Source of the DNA: JAICND01 sp040905905
GTDB lineage: Bacteria; Actinomycetota; Acidimicrobiia; Spongiisociales; ZC4RG35
Assembly: GCA_040905905.1 (NCBI GenBank)
Contig: JBBDQN010000025.1
Span: forward strand, 1 to 36,038
Direction of reading: 5' to 3'
Length of the DNA stretch: 36,038 nt
Shown: one piece after another, positions 1 through 7,222 of the stretch
Layout of the letters: each line of letters begins with the position of its first letter
Numbering within the stretch: the stretch's first letter is position 1
The notes under the pieces: generated by a model
The model's database searches: none
What the model was told of the DNA's origin: nothing
Seen by the model: the letters and a program-made list of their open reading frames with translations, nothing else
Position numbers and translations under genes: made by a program

Positions 1-2
1 TC

Positions 3-311
3 GAACAGCACCAGGCTCAGGGGGTTGCACTTCGTGGCCAGCCGACAACGCATCCCGAGGTGATCGAGGTAAGGAGCCCGACCGAACTCGTGATCCTCAG
101 CTGTTCGGAGCCTGATCCCGACTATGGCCTCTATGACGTTGACTCCGGTGAACGGTTGCCGGACGAGCCACCTGTCCGTGACAGGCAGCGTGATCTCCAA
201 TCGGCCGTCATGGTGTTCGAGGGTGATATCTGGAAAGTCTCAGATCTTCAAGGACAGGTGGACTTCGCATGCGAATTCGCACCAACCGAACGCGGACTTC
301 CGTCCGTCTGA
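3..311 (+). CDS. C-terminal part of a probable secreted/lipoprotein (partial at window start)
   Basis: The frame is open from the first bases of the window to a TGA at 309-311, so this is the 3' end of a gene that starts outside. A GTG at 60 is in frame but is probably not the start, because good coding continues upstream of it. The visible ~100 residues contain alternating beta-like stretches (VIEVRSPTELVILSC, then SAVMVFEGDIWKVSDLQGQ) and two cysteines. This pattern resembles the C-terminal half of NTF2-like secreted proteins common in actinobacteria, where a late 'W-K-V' strand precedes the end; that assignment is an inference. It overlaps the next gene by 43 bp in another frame, so the two are probably co-transcribed. 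The specific function is unknown. Confidence 0.5.
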   Translation, partial: EQHQAQGVALRGQPTTHPEVIEVRSPTELVILSCSEPDPDYGLYDVDSGERLPDEPPVRDRQRDLQSAVMVFEGDIWKVSDLQGQVDFACEFAPTERGLPSV

Positions 312-1165
312 TCGTCGCCGCTGCCCTCGTCGGCTCGGCGATGTCTCTTGGCGTCGCGCCGGCCCTCGCCAACCACTGCAGCGGTGAAGGAGGCATCCGA
401 GATCGTGGAGGCGATGTGGTCGCCGAGTGTCACGGGCAGACGCCCGGCGAGCCGGGCACTTGGACGGTGCATGAGACGTGGGACATCTACTGCGCTGCTG
501 CGGTTGGCCCGTACCGAGAGGGTGATGAGGTCGAGTTCTACCCGACCGACCCGCTGAGCCCCGGCGATGTTGAGCATTTGGGGTTCGACCCGACCGGGGA
601 GTACTGGTGGTGGAACGTGACCTGCTGGCGGAATGGGGAGCCGGCACATTCCCATGAGTTCGCGGTGGAGGTGACACCGCCTGTGCTGCCTGAAGAGATC
701 CGTGATGTGGCGACGGCTCGTTTGGAGCCTCCTCCGCCTGTCCCGGAGACGAGCCCGCCGCTGGCTCGCCAGACGTTCGTCCGGGTTCCGACCTGGTTGT
801 GGCTGGATCCGGCGAGTTGGTCGCCGGTCGAGGTTTCCGAGACCCGTGGGTTGACGACGGTGACGGTGCGGGCGACCCCGACCCATGCCCGTTGGGTGAT
901 GGGCGACGGGGGCGGGGTCACGTGTCTGGGGCCGGGTGTGGCGTGGACGTCGGGGGCGTCCGATGACGCCACGGACTGCAAGTACACCTACGAGCACAGC
1001 TCCTACGGAGAGCCGGAGGGCCGTTTCGAAGCGTCGGTGACGGTGACATGGGAGTTCGAGTGGTGGATCAACGACGTCTACCAGGGAGTGTTCGGCACCG
1101 TCGATCTGGCTGCGCCCTTCGGGGTGGCGGTTGCCGAGATCCAAGCGGTGGAGACGGGAGGATGA
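269..1165 (+). CDS. Secreted PKD-like domain protein
   Basis: A 298-aa protein with a clear Sec signal peptide: basic N-terminus (MRIRTNRTRTSVR), hydrophobic core (LIVAAALVGSAMSLGVA) and an A-L-A cleavage site near residue 35. The mature part is rich in Trp, Pro and Val. Its C-terminal half (about residues 180-275) has the look of a PKD/Ig-like fold, with a 'WVMGDGGG' segment and a later 'CKYTYEHSSYGEPEGRF' segment (compare the W-x-x-G-D-G and Y-x-Y-x-x-P patterns of PKD domains), then a 'VTVTWEFEW' strand. The start is the ATG preceded by AAGGACAGG at 250-258. It lies directly before the Tad-like operon, with one base between its stop and the next GTG, so it is probably an exported accessory protein of that apparatus, perhaps surface-exposed. 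That role is inferred from position only. Confidence 0.65.
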   Translation: MRIRTNRTRTSVRLIVAAALVGSAMSLGVAPALANHCSGEGGIRDRGGDVVAECHGQTPGEPGTWTVHETWDIYCAAAVGPYREGDEVEFYPTDPLSPGDVEHLGFDPTGEYWWWNVTCWRNGEPAHSHEFAVEVTPPVLPEEIRDVATARLEPPPPVPETSPPLARQTFVRVPTWLWLDPASWSPVEVSETRGLTTVTVRATPTHARWVMGDGGGVTCLGPGVAWTSGASDDATDCKYTYEHSSYGEPEGRFEASVTVTWEFEWWINDVYQGVFGTVDLAAPFGVAVAEIQAVETGG

Positions 1166-1166
1166 C

Positions 1167-1859
1167 GTGAATCGGAGCACAAGCACATCGACGGGGCGAG
1201 CGGAACGAGCTGGGAACGGGCAACGCGCTTCCGGTCCCTTCCGGTTGGAGCCGCCACGCCGCAAGGTGCAAGTACCCCAGCTGCTGATCGCGGTGTTCCT
1301 GGTGGTGGTGAGCGCGCTGGTGACGGTGGTGCTGTTCTCCCGTGCCGCCGCCCGAGAGCCGGTGCTCGCCCTCGCCCAACCGGTGGAAAGAGGTCAGGTG
1401 ATCGGGTCGGGTGACCTGATGGTGGTGTATGTGGCGACTGACGATCCGATCACGACGCTGTCGTCGGAGGCGGCCTCCGGACTGGTGGGGCTGACCGCCG
1501 TGGCTGACCTGGAGGCGGGGACGATCCTCACTACCGCCCACTTCGTCTCGCGGAGCCTCATCGAAGTCGGGGAGGGTGTGGTCGGGTTGGCCTTATCCCC
1601 TGGCGAGTACCCGACGCCGCTGTTGGCGCCCGGTGATCTGGTGGACGTGGTCGTAACCGAAAGCGGGTCGCTTGATCCGGGCGTCCCCAACGCAGAGGTA
1701 GTGGTGACGTCGGCGGAGGTGTTCGACGTTGCCGAGTTGGGCACCCAGGGGGAACGATTCGTCTCGCTGCGGATGCCCGCCGAGGCAGCTGCCGAGGTGG
1801 CCGGTGCAGCGGCCGCCGACCGGGTACGGCTGGTGCTCGTGGCGGGGGTCGACCCGTGA
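1167..1859 (+). CDS. cpaB: SAF-domain / CpaB (RcpC)-like pilus assembly protein
   Basis: About 230 aa. I take the GTG at 1167, which has GGGAGG at 1156-1161 in front, rather than the in-frame upstream ATG at 1131 that lies inside the previous gene. A basic cytoplasmic tail is followed by one membrane segment (VPQLLIAVFLVVVSALVTVVLF). A SAF domain follows: 'LAQPVERGQVIGSGDLMVV' and 'LTAVADLEAGTILTTAHF' are the typical SAF strands. The remainder is the all-beta RcpC/CpaB region with 'LSPGEYPTPLLAPGDLVDVVV'. In Tad/Flp systems CpaB proteins sit in the periplasmic or extracytoplasmic part of the pilus machine. Its stop overlaps the next start (GTGA), indicating translational coupling. Family assignment is strong; the exact role in a monoderm host is inferred. 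Confidence 0.82.
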   Translation: MNRSTSTSTGRAERAGNGQRASGPFRLEPPRRKVQVPQLLIAVFLVVVSALVTVVLFSRAAAREPVLALAQPVERGQVIGSGDLMVVYVATDDPITTLSSEAASGLVGLTAVADLEAGTILTTAHFVSRSLIEVGEGVVGLALSPGEYPTPLLAPGDLVDVVVTESGSLDPGVPNAEVVVTSAEVFDVAELGTQGERFVSLRMPAEAAAEVAGAAAADRVRLVLVAGVDP

Positions 1860-2644
1860 ACCTGGTCTGCCTTGGTTCTGCCCACGGGTCTCCCGGGGTG
1901 ACGACCACAGCGCTGGCGCTGGCGGCCACCTGGCCTGAGCATCGCCGCTGTCTGCTGGTTGAAGCGGATCCTTTCGGCGGGGTGATCGCGGCCAGATACG
2001 GCCTCGGTGATTCCCCTGGGTTGTCTTCGCTTGCGGCTGTCGCACGGCGAGGACTCGATGACGACTTGGTCTGGCAGCACGCACAACAGCTCCCCGGTGG
2101 GGTTCGGGTGCTGGTCGGTCCCGCCTCCGCCGACGAGGCCCATGCCGTGTTGCGGGATATTGGTGGAGCCTTCGCCGCCTGGTCCGCCGCCCAGACCGAG
2201 GTTGATTTCATCGTCGACTGTGGCCGGATCGCACCGGGTTCTGTTGCGCTCGGCCCGCTTCTTGCGGCAGGCGTGGTGATGGTGGTGACACGCCCGACGC
2301 TCGATCAGCTTCGACCTGCCGCCCATCGACTGGCGTCCCTCGAAGACTCCGGGATCGAAGCCAGCCTGCTGCTGGTCGGCGACCAGCCGTATGGGTCCGA
2401 CGAGGTGAGCGGTGCGCTGGGTTCGGACGTGGCCGGTGTCGTCGCCTGGGATCCGAGGACGGCGGCGGTGTTGACCGGCACCCATGGTGCGGTGCGCGAC
2501 CTGCGCCGTTCCCTGCTGGTCCGATCGGTGGCCACCCTGGCGGAGGGGATGGCGACACCACTTGCCGATCTCGATCCACGTGTGGGCATGTCCCCGGCGC
2601 CGGGGATTCCGGCGTCGAAGGTTGCGCAGGAGGCGGGCTCGTGA
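1856..2644 (+). CDS. CpaE/TadZ-like MinD/ParA-family ATPase with degenerate P-loop
   Basis: A 262-aa protein of the MinD/ParA-like fold. The N-terminus reads 'LVCLGSAHGSPGVTTTALALA', where the deviant Walker A motif (KGGxGKTT) is expected. The position of the conserved lysine before T-T is Val, and the leading signature lysine is also absent (AHG). 'CLLVEADPFGG' matches the switch/A' region, and 'VDFIVDCGRIAPGS' the Walker B-like strand. CpaE/TadZ proteins localise the Tad machine to the membrane site of assembly. The loss of the P-loop lysine suggests weak or no ATP hydrolysis, possibly a scaffold role. It is coupled to both neighbours through GTGA overlaps (1856-1859 and 2641-2644), which also fix the GTG start. 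Confidence 0.75.
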   Translation: MNLVCLGSAHGSPGVTTTALALAATWPEHRRCLLVEADPFGGVIAARYGLGDSPGLSSLAAVARRGLDDDLVWQHAQQLPGGVRVLVGPASADEAHAVLRDIGGAFAAWSAAQTEVDFIVDCGRIAPGSVALGPLLAAGVVMVVTRPTLDQLRPAAHRLASLEDSGIEASLLLVGDQPYGSDEVSGALGSDVAGVVAWDPRTAAVLTGTHGAVRDLRRSLLVRSVATLAEGMATPLADLDPRVGMSPAPGIPASKVAQEAGS

Positions 2645-3942
2645 CAGGCAATGGCGACCTGCGGGGGCGTCTGCACCGTACGGTGGCAGAGAGGCTGTCT
2701 GAGCATCTCCGGACCCACGACGGGGATGATCCTTTGAGCCTCGACGACGAACGAGCCTTGACCCGCTCACTGATCTCCGCCGAGCTGGCTCGCCTCGCCC
2801 AGGACGCCTACCGGAACGGTCAGACACCGTTGGACGCTTCGGCCGAGTCCGACCTGGCGGAGGCCGTCTTCGATCGGGTTCACGGGCTCGGAAGTCTCCA
2901 GCCGTACATCGACGACCCGGACGTCTCAAACATCCATGTCAACGGCTGTGACAACGTGTGGCTCGTCTACCGGGACGGCTCCAAGATCCGTGGGGAACCG
3001 GCCGCCGACTCCGACCGTGACCTGATCGACATGGTGGCCAGCGCCGCCCGCAGGATTGGACGAAGTGAGAAGCGTTGGGATCAGGTGTCGTGGGAGCTAC
3101 ACCTCCAACTCCCGGGAGGTGAGCGCCTCCACGCGGTTATGGGTCTGACCGGTCGGCCGGCGATCACGATCCGCCGCCACGACTTCAGCATCTACCGGCT
3201 GAAACACCTGATTGATCTCGGGGTGATCGACGAAGGGTTGGCGGCGTTCCTGGGGGCGGCGGTGCGAGCGAAGCTGAACCTGATCGTCGCCGGGGGGACG
3301 AACACCGGCAAGACCACGATGCTGCGATGTCTTATCAACGACATCCCCCCAGAAGAAAGGGTCGTGACCGTCGAGGACAACCTCGAGATCGGACTGGACC
3401 GATTTGCAGATCTCCATCCCGACCAGGTCATGTGGGAACGCCGGGGCGCCAATATCGAAGGCCGAGGCGAAGCCTCCCTGGCCGACTGCGTACGGGCGAC
3501 GCTGCGCCAGAACCCCGACCGGGTGATCGTGGGGGAGATCCGCGGTGTCGAAGTGGTCGACATGCTGCGGGCAATGTCCCAGGGGAACGACGGCTCCATG
3601 TCCTCGATACATGCCGACTCCTCCAAGGGCGCCCTCGTTCGTCTCGGCATGTACACGGCGGAAGCGGGTTTGGATGAGGAGACATCGAACAAGTGGATTG
3701 CCAACGCTGTCGACCTGATCGTCCACCTCGGCTGGGTGGACGGAATGCGCCGAGTCACCAGCATCCGCGAGGTGTTGGAGGCAGAGCAGCGTCAGATCGC
3801 CACCAACGAGGTCTACCGGGCCGCAGCCGACGGGAAAGCAGTGCCGGCTCCCGGGCCGACCATCCGCAACGACACCCTGGCCCGTCTGGTCACCGCCGGA
3901 TTTGACGCCTCGTACCTTTCCACCCCTTCTGGGTGGTGGTGA
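2641..3942 (+). CDS. cpaF: CpaF/TadA-type secretion ATPase
   Basis: A 433-aa hexameric ATPase that would power pilus assembly or retraction at the cytoplasmic face. Domains: an N-terminal helical region, then the CpaF N-domain ('DPDVSNIHVNGCDNVWLVYRDG', about residues 92-113), then the RecA-like core. Walker A is 'GGTNTGKTTML' near residues 218-228. The Asp-box region is 'VTVEDNLEIGL', Walker B 'RVIVGEIRGVEVVDML' near 294-309, and the His-box 'GNDGSMSSIHADSS'. All are intact and typical of the TadA/CpaF branch of secretion ATPases rather than VirB11. The GTG start overlaps the cpaE-like stop. Length is normal for the family. It is followed immediately by the two T2SSF membrane proteins, the classical Tad order. 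Confidence 0.93.
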   Translation: MTGNGDLRGRLHRTVAERLSEHLRTHDGDDPLSLDDERALTRSLISAELARLAQDAYRNGQTPLDASAESDLAEAVFDRVHGLGSLQPYIDDPDVSNIHVNGCDNVWLVYRDGSKIRGEPAADSDRDLIDMVASAARRIGRSEKRWDQVSWELHLQLPGGERLHAVMGLTGRPAITIRRHDFSIYRLKHLIDLGVIDEGLAAFLGAAVRAKLNLIVAGGTNTGKTTMLRCLINDIPPEERVVTVEDNLEIGLDRFADLHPDQVMWERRGANIEGRGEASLADCVRATLRQNPDRVIVGEIRGVEVVDMLRAMSQGNDGSMSSIHADSSKGALVRLGMYTAEAGLDEETSNKWIANAVDLIVHLGWVDGMRRVTSIREVLEAEQRQIATNEVYRAAADGKAVPAPGPTIRNDTLARLVTAGFDASYLSTPSGWW

Positions 3943-3944
3943 GC

Positions 3945-4805
3945 ATGCAGGTGGTTCTCGTCGCCACCCTTGGGGCCTTGGGAGGTTTCGGACTGTGGCT
4001 GGGGATCACCGCCTGGAGGGGCGTCAAGGTCGTACCCGACGCCCGCCGGCTGGTACCTGCGGCAGTGCCGGCGGAACGTGCCGCCGCCTGGCTCACCGCA
4101 GCACTTCTGATAGGCGTAGTCGTGGCGCTGGTGACCGGCTGGCCGGTCGCAGGCCTCGGCAGCGCCCTCGGCGTGCTGTCAGGACCGGCCGCGCTGGGCG
4201 GCACCGCTCGGCGTGCCCAAGAGACGGCTACCGCCGACGCCATCGCCACCTGGGCAGACATGATTCGCGACACCATGGCCGGAGCATCCGGGTTGGAGGA
4301 GTCACTCATCCAGACCGCCGCCGTCGCCCCAACCGCCATCCGACCACAGTTGCAGGCCTTTGCCCACCGGCTGCGGCATCAGCCCCTCGAAGCCGCCCTG
4401 GACGGTCTCGCGGCCGATCTCAACCACTCGTCCGCCGACCTGATCGTCGCGGCCCTCGCTGCTGCCGCCCGCCTCGAGGCCCGCGACCTTGGCGGGCTCC
4501 TCGCCCGCCTGGCCGAGGCCATCCGGGGAGACGCCCGCATGCGCACCCGCATCGAGATCGGCCGGGCCCGGATCCGAACCTCCGCTCGGATCGCGGTCGC
4601 CACCACCACTGCCACGGTCGTCTTCTTGTACGTGTTCGCCCGACACCTACTCGAGCCGTATGACACGGCTGCCGGCCAAGGCTGGCTGCTGGTGGTGGTG
4701 GCCGTGTTCTTCGGTGCTGGGGTGATGCTTCACCACTACAGCCAGCTCGAAGCACCAGAGCGCTTCACGCTCCGCCACCTCTCACACAAGGAGCCGCTCC
4801 GATGA
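3945..4805 (+). CDS. tadB: TadB-like Type II secretion F-domain membrane protein
   Basis: About 286 aa. N-terminal membrane segments ('VLVATLGALGGFGLWLGI' and 'WLTAALLIGVVVALVTGWP') are followed by a cytoplasmic helical T2SSF domain (about residues 90-220). This contains 'TWADMIRDTMAGASGLEESL' and 'LGGLLARLAEAIRGDARMR', and a C-terminal membrane pair follows ('ATVVFLYVFARHLL' and 'WLLVVVAVFFGAGVML'). This is the inner-membrane platform protein that works with CpaF. I choose ATG 3945, with in-frame GTGs at 3933 and 3936 as alternatives that overlap the cpaF stop. The stop overlaps the ATG of the next gene (ATGA at 4802-4805), so TadB and TadC are translationally coupled. Confidence 0.85.
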   Translation: MQVVLVATLGALGGFGLWLGITAWRGVKVVPDARRLVPAAVPAERAAAWLTAALLIGVVVALVTGWPVAGLGSALGVLSGPAALGGTARRAQETATADAIATWADMIRDTMAGASGLEESLIQTAAVAPTAIRPQLQAFAHRLRHQPLEAALDGLAADLNHSSADLIVAALAAAARLEARDLGGLLARLAEAIRGDARMRTRIEIGRARIRTSARIAVATTTATVVFLYVFARHLLEPYDTAAGQGWLLVVVAVFFGAGVMLHHYSQLEAPERFTLRHLSHKEPLR

Positions 4806-5716
4806 CGGTGCTGGCGGTGATGGTTGCTGGCGGTGGGATCGGGCTCGGAGCCTTGTTGGCAGTCAGGGCTATGTTCCCTCGACCGGTGCCACTCCGGCGG
4901 GCACTGGCGGATCTGGAACGTCCCCGCCGGTCCCTCGCCCAGTCCGAGTCCGGGTCGGTGGTTGGGAGTGCCGATCGCCTCGGCCAGGTGGCAGTCCAGG
5001 TCTTCGAAGCTACCGGACTGGTGGATCTGGGAGGCCTCCGCCAGCGCCTCCGTGCTCTCGGCAAGCCAATCGAGGCCCACGCCTACGAGAAGATGCTCGG
5101 CGGACTCGCCGGGTTGTTGCTCCCTCTCGGCTTCGCCGCGGTACTGGCCGTCGGGGGCGTATCGATGTCTCCTGGGTGGGTGGCTGTCCTGGCGGTCGGG
5201 TTCGGTGTCGGCGGGTTCGTATGGCCGGATCTCGGGTTGTCCGAGCGGATCGAACGTCGCCGACGCGACTTCCGCCACTCCCTCTCCGCCTATCTGGATC
5301 TCGTCACGATCATCCTGGCCGGCGGAGGCGGACTCGAAACCGCCCTCCAAACCTCCGCCGATCTCGGAGAGGGGTGGGCGTTCAGCGAGATCCGCGCCGC
5401 CCTCCGCAAAGCCCGCCTCACCAACCGCACCCCGTGGGATGTCTTCGACGAACTCGGTCAAGAGCTCGGCGTCGACGAGCTCCGCGAACTAGCCGCCGCG
5501 GCCCATTTGGCCGGCGACCAGGGAGCCCGCATCCGCGCGTCTCTCGCCGCCAAGGCCGACTCGATGCGCGCCAGTCAGACCGCCGCCATTGAAGCCCAAG
5601 CCGAAGCCGCCACCGAAAAGATGCTCCTGCCGGTCGTCACCCTCGTCGTCGGCATGATCCTCTTCATCGGCTTTGGAGTCGTCCAGGCCATTTCCACCCC
5701 CGGCACAGTCCCATGA
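4802..5716 (+). CDS. tadC: TadC-like Type II secretion F-domain membrane protein
   Basis: A 304-aa second platform protein. It has an N-terminal membrane helix ('VMVAGGGIGLGALLAVRAMF'), a basic linker, a central membrane pair ('GGLAGLLLPLGFAAVLAVGG' and 'GWVAVLAVGFGVGGFVWP') and a T2SSF helical domain with 'LVTIILAGGGGLETALQTS', 'ELGVDELRELAAAAHLAGDQ' and 'KADSMRASQTAAIEAQAEAA'. A C-terminal membrane helix follows ('LLPVVTLVVGMILFIGFGVVQ'). The two-gene TadB-TadC arrangement directly after cpaF is diagnostic of Tad-type machinery. The ATG start overlaps the previous stop by 4 bp. A 67-bp gap follows before the pilin-like gene. Confidence 0.87.
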   Translation: MTVLAVMVAGGGIGLGALLAVRAMFPRPVPLRRALADLERPRRSLAQSESGSVVGSADRLGQVAVQVFEATGLVDLGGLRQRLRALGKPIEAHAYEKMLGGLAGLLLPLGFAAVLAVGGVSMSPGWVAVLAVGFGVGGFVWPDLGLSERIERRRRDFRHSLSAYLDLVTIILAGGGGLETALQTSADLGEGWAFSEIRAALRKARLTNRTPWDVFDELGQELGVDELRELAAAAHLAGDQGARIRASLAAKADSMRASQTAAIEAQAEAATEKMLLPVVTLVVGMILFIGFGVVQAISTPGTVP

Positions 5717-5783
5717 AGCCACGAGACCGAATCCACCAGCGTCGAGGACACGAGACGATCCACGAAGGAAGGGAGCAACCGTC

Positions 5784-5996
5784 ATGACCGCCTACATCGA
5801 CTACACCCGCCTGTTGATCGAGGTCGGCCTCACCCGACTCGGGATCCAGATGCGAGACGAGAGGGGAGCGATGTCGACCGAGGCAGCCGTCCTCACCGGC
5901 GTGCTCGTCGCCATTGCCGTCGCCGCCGGGGTGATCCTCATCGCCAAGATGCGATCCAACGCCGAAGCGATCCCCGACAACGTGCCCACCCCCTGA
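5784..5996 (+). CDS. Flp-like prepilin (candidate major pilin)
   Basis: A 70-aa protein starting at ATG 5784 behind the strongest Shine-Dalgarno-like stretch in the operon (AAGGAAGGGAG, 5765-5775). Upstream in-frame starts are ignored because the translation there is not protein-like. After a 30-residue N-terminal part comes 'RGAMSTEAAVLTGVLVAIA': a Gly followed four residues later by Glu and then a hydrophobic helix. This is the class III prepilin pattern, with cleavage predicted after the Gly and Glu at +5. A strong ribosome site and small size fit an abundant structural pilin. The leader is longer than in classical Flp pilins. No prepilin peptidase gene is in the window, so processing must be supplied from elsewhere. 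Confidence 0.68.
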   Translation: MTAYIDYTRLLIEVGLTRLGIQMRDERGAMSTEAAVLTGVLVAIAVAAGVILIAKMRSNAEAIPDNVPTP

Positions 5997-6018
5997 TCGC
6001 CGTGGGCAAGAGGTGGTG

Positions 6019-6411
6019 ATGGGCGTGAAGAAAAGGCGAACGGGGGAGGAGGGTCTCACGTCCACCGAGCTGGCCGTGGTCATGCCGGTGCTGATCGCGC
6101 TCGTCTTGGTCCCGTTTCAGATCGCGTTGTGGTGGCACGCCCATCAGGTCGCCGACGCCGCTGCTCGGGAGGCAGTCGACGCCGCCCAGGTCGTCACCGC
6201 CACCGAAGACGACGGGATCCGAGCCGCCGAATGGTTCCTCGACGCCGCCGGCAACATCACCGACGCGGAGGTGACCGTTACCCGCACCACCGAGACCGTT
6301 ACCGTCGAGGTGACCGGGCGAGCACCCAGACTCCTCCCCGGATTCGACTGGCAGGTCACAGCACGGGCCGCCGGCCCGATCGAACGGTTCATCCCGGAGC
6401 CGGACCGATGA
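6019..6411 (+). CDS. TadE-like pseudopilin
   Basis: About 130 aa. Start taken at ATG 6019, with AGAGG five bases before it; in-frame GTGs at 6013 and 6016 are alternatives. The N-terminus 'GEEGLTSTELAVVMPVLIAL' is a TadE-type prepilin signal: Gly, short spacer, 'STE' with Glu at +5, then a hydrophobic helix. The Ala-rich segment 'VADAAAREAVDAAQVV' follows, typical of TadE/TadG family proteins, and then a beta-rich tail ('VTVTRTTETVTVEVTGRAP'). It is predicted to be a minor pilin or pilus-tip protein processed by the same peptidase as its neighbours. The stop overlaps the next ATG (ATGA). Confidence 0.8.
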   Translation: MGVKKRRTGEEGLTSTELAVVMPVLIALVLVPFQIALWWHAHQVADAAAREAVDAAQVVTATEDDGIRAAEWFLDAAGNITDAEVTVTRTTETVTVEVTGRAPRLLPGFDWQVTARAAGPIERFIPEPDR

Positions 6412-6836
6412 TCCACCCCGACGAGCAGCGAGGAGCAGTCTCCACAGAGTTAGCGGTGCTCACGCCGCTGCTGATCGGGTTCATGCTCCTGGTGGTGTTT
6501 GCCGGGCGGGTCGCCCAAGCCGAAGGCGATGTCGCCCACGCCGCCCACGAAGCCGCCCGAGCCGCCTCCCTCGTCGCCACCCCGCAAGCGGCGCTCGAGG
6601 CGGGCACCGACACCGCCACCGCCAACATCGCCGAAGGCGCTGTGGCATGCCGGAGCCTGGACGTGTCCGTCGACACCTCCAACTTCGCAGCCGGCGGCCA
6701 AGTCGCCGTCACCGTCAGCTGCGAGGCCGCATTCGCCGACATCGCCATGCTCGCCGTCCCCGGCAGCCGCACCTTCGCCGCCACCGCCATCGAGGTCATC
6801 GACACCTACCGGGCGGACGCCAGGAGCCTCCCATGA
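6408..6836 (+). CDS. TadE-like pseudopilin
   Basis: A 142-aa protein. The ATG at 6408 overlaps the preceding TGA by 4 bp, which decides the start against longer upstream readings. It begins 'MIHPDEQRGAVSTELAVLTP', again Gly, spacer and 'STE' before a hydrophobic helix (LLIGFMLLVVFAGRVAQA). An Ala-rich helix 'VAHAAHEAARAASLVATP' and a beta-rich tail with two cysteines follow ('GAVACRSLDVSVDTSNF' and 'VAVTVSCEAAFADIAML'). The cysteine pair may form an extracellular disulfide. Sequence layout matches the previous gene, so the two are probably old duplicates acting as minor pilins. Confidence 0.8.
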   Translation: MIHPDEQRGAVSTELAVLTPLLIGFMLLVVFAGRVAQAEGDVAHAAHEAARAASLVATPQAALEAGTDTATANIAEGAVACRSLDVSVDTSNFAAGGQVAVTVSCEAAFADIAMLAVPGSRTFAATAIEVIDTYRADARSLP

Positions 6837-7222
6837 ATGAACGGGGGGCTGTCTCCACCTTCCTGGCAGTCATCGCCCTCGCCCTCCTGATGGCGGCCGG
6901 GCTTGCCATCGACGGCGGCCGCAAGGTCAACGCCCTTAGAGAGGCCAGCCACCTGGCCGACAACGCCGCAAGGGCCGGCGCCCAAGCCGTCAACATCGAC
7001 ACCCTCCGCACCACCGGCGACCTGACCCTTCTTCCCGCTGACGCCGCCAATCGAGCGGACCAATACCTGACGTCCCTCGGGTATTCCGCCGATGATGTGA
7101 CCGTCACCGGTGACAGCATCACCGTCACCATCAGCCTCACCATCGACCCCGTCCTGTTGCCTACGGGCCCGATCACCGTCACCGCCACCGAGACCGCCAC
7201 AGCCATCACCCAGGAACCATGA
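6833..7222 (+). CDS. TadG-like / Tad-locus pseudopilin variant
   Basis: A 129-aa protein with ATG 6833 overlapping the previous stop. The N-terminus 'MNERGAVSTFLAVIALALLM' keeps the Gly and 'ST' of its neighbours but has Phe instead of Glu at +5. It continues 'AAGLAIDGGRKVNALREASH', the hallmark of TadG N-terminal domains (helix, then 'D-G-G-R'), and 'LADNAARAGAQAVNI'. Full-length TadG proteins carry a vWA domain; here only the N-terminal region and a short beta tail exist. It is probably a membrane-anchored accessory of the pilus, perhaps not processed like a pilin because the Glu is missing. Confidence 0.72.
   Translation: MNERGAVSTFLAVIALALLMAAGLAIDGGRKVNALREASHLADNAARAGAQAVNIDTLRTTGDLTLLPADAANRADQYLTSLGYSADDVTVTGDSITVTISLTIDPVLLPTGPITVTATETATAITQEP

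Noticed and set aside
248..2929. Long minus-strand open frames (338 aa and 511 aa) antisense to the first Tad genes
   Set aside because: Their translations are Arg/Pro/Ser-rich without domains, and they mirror the third-position GC bias of well-supported plus-strand genes.
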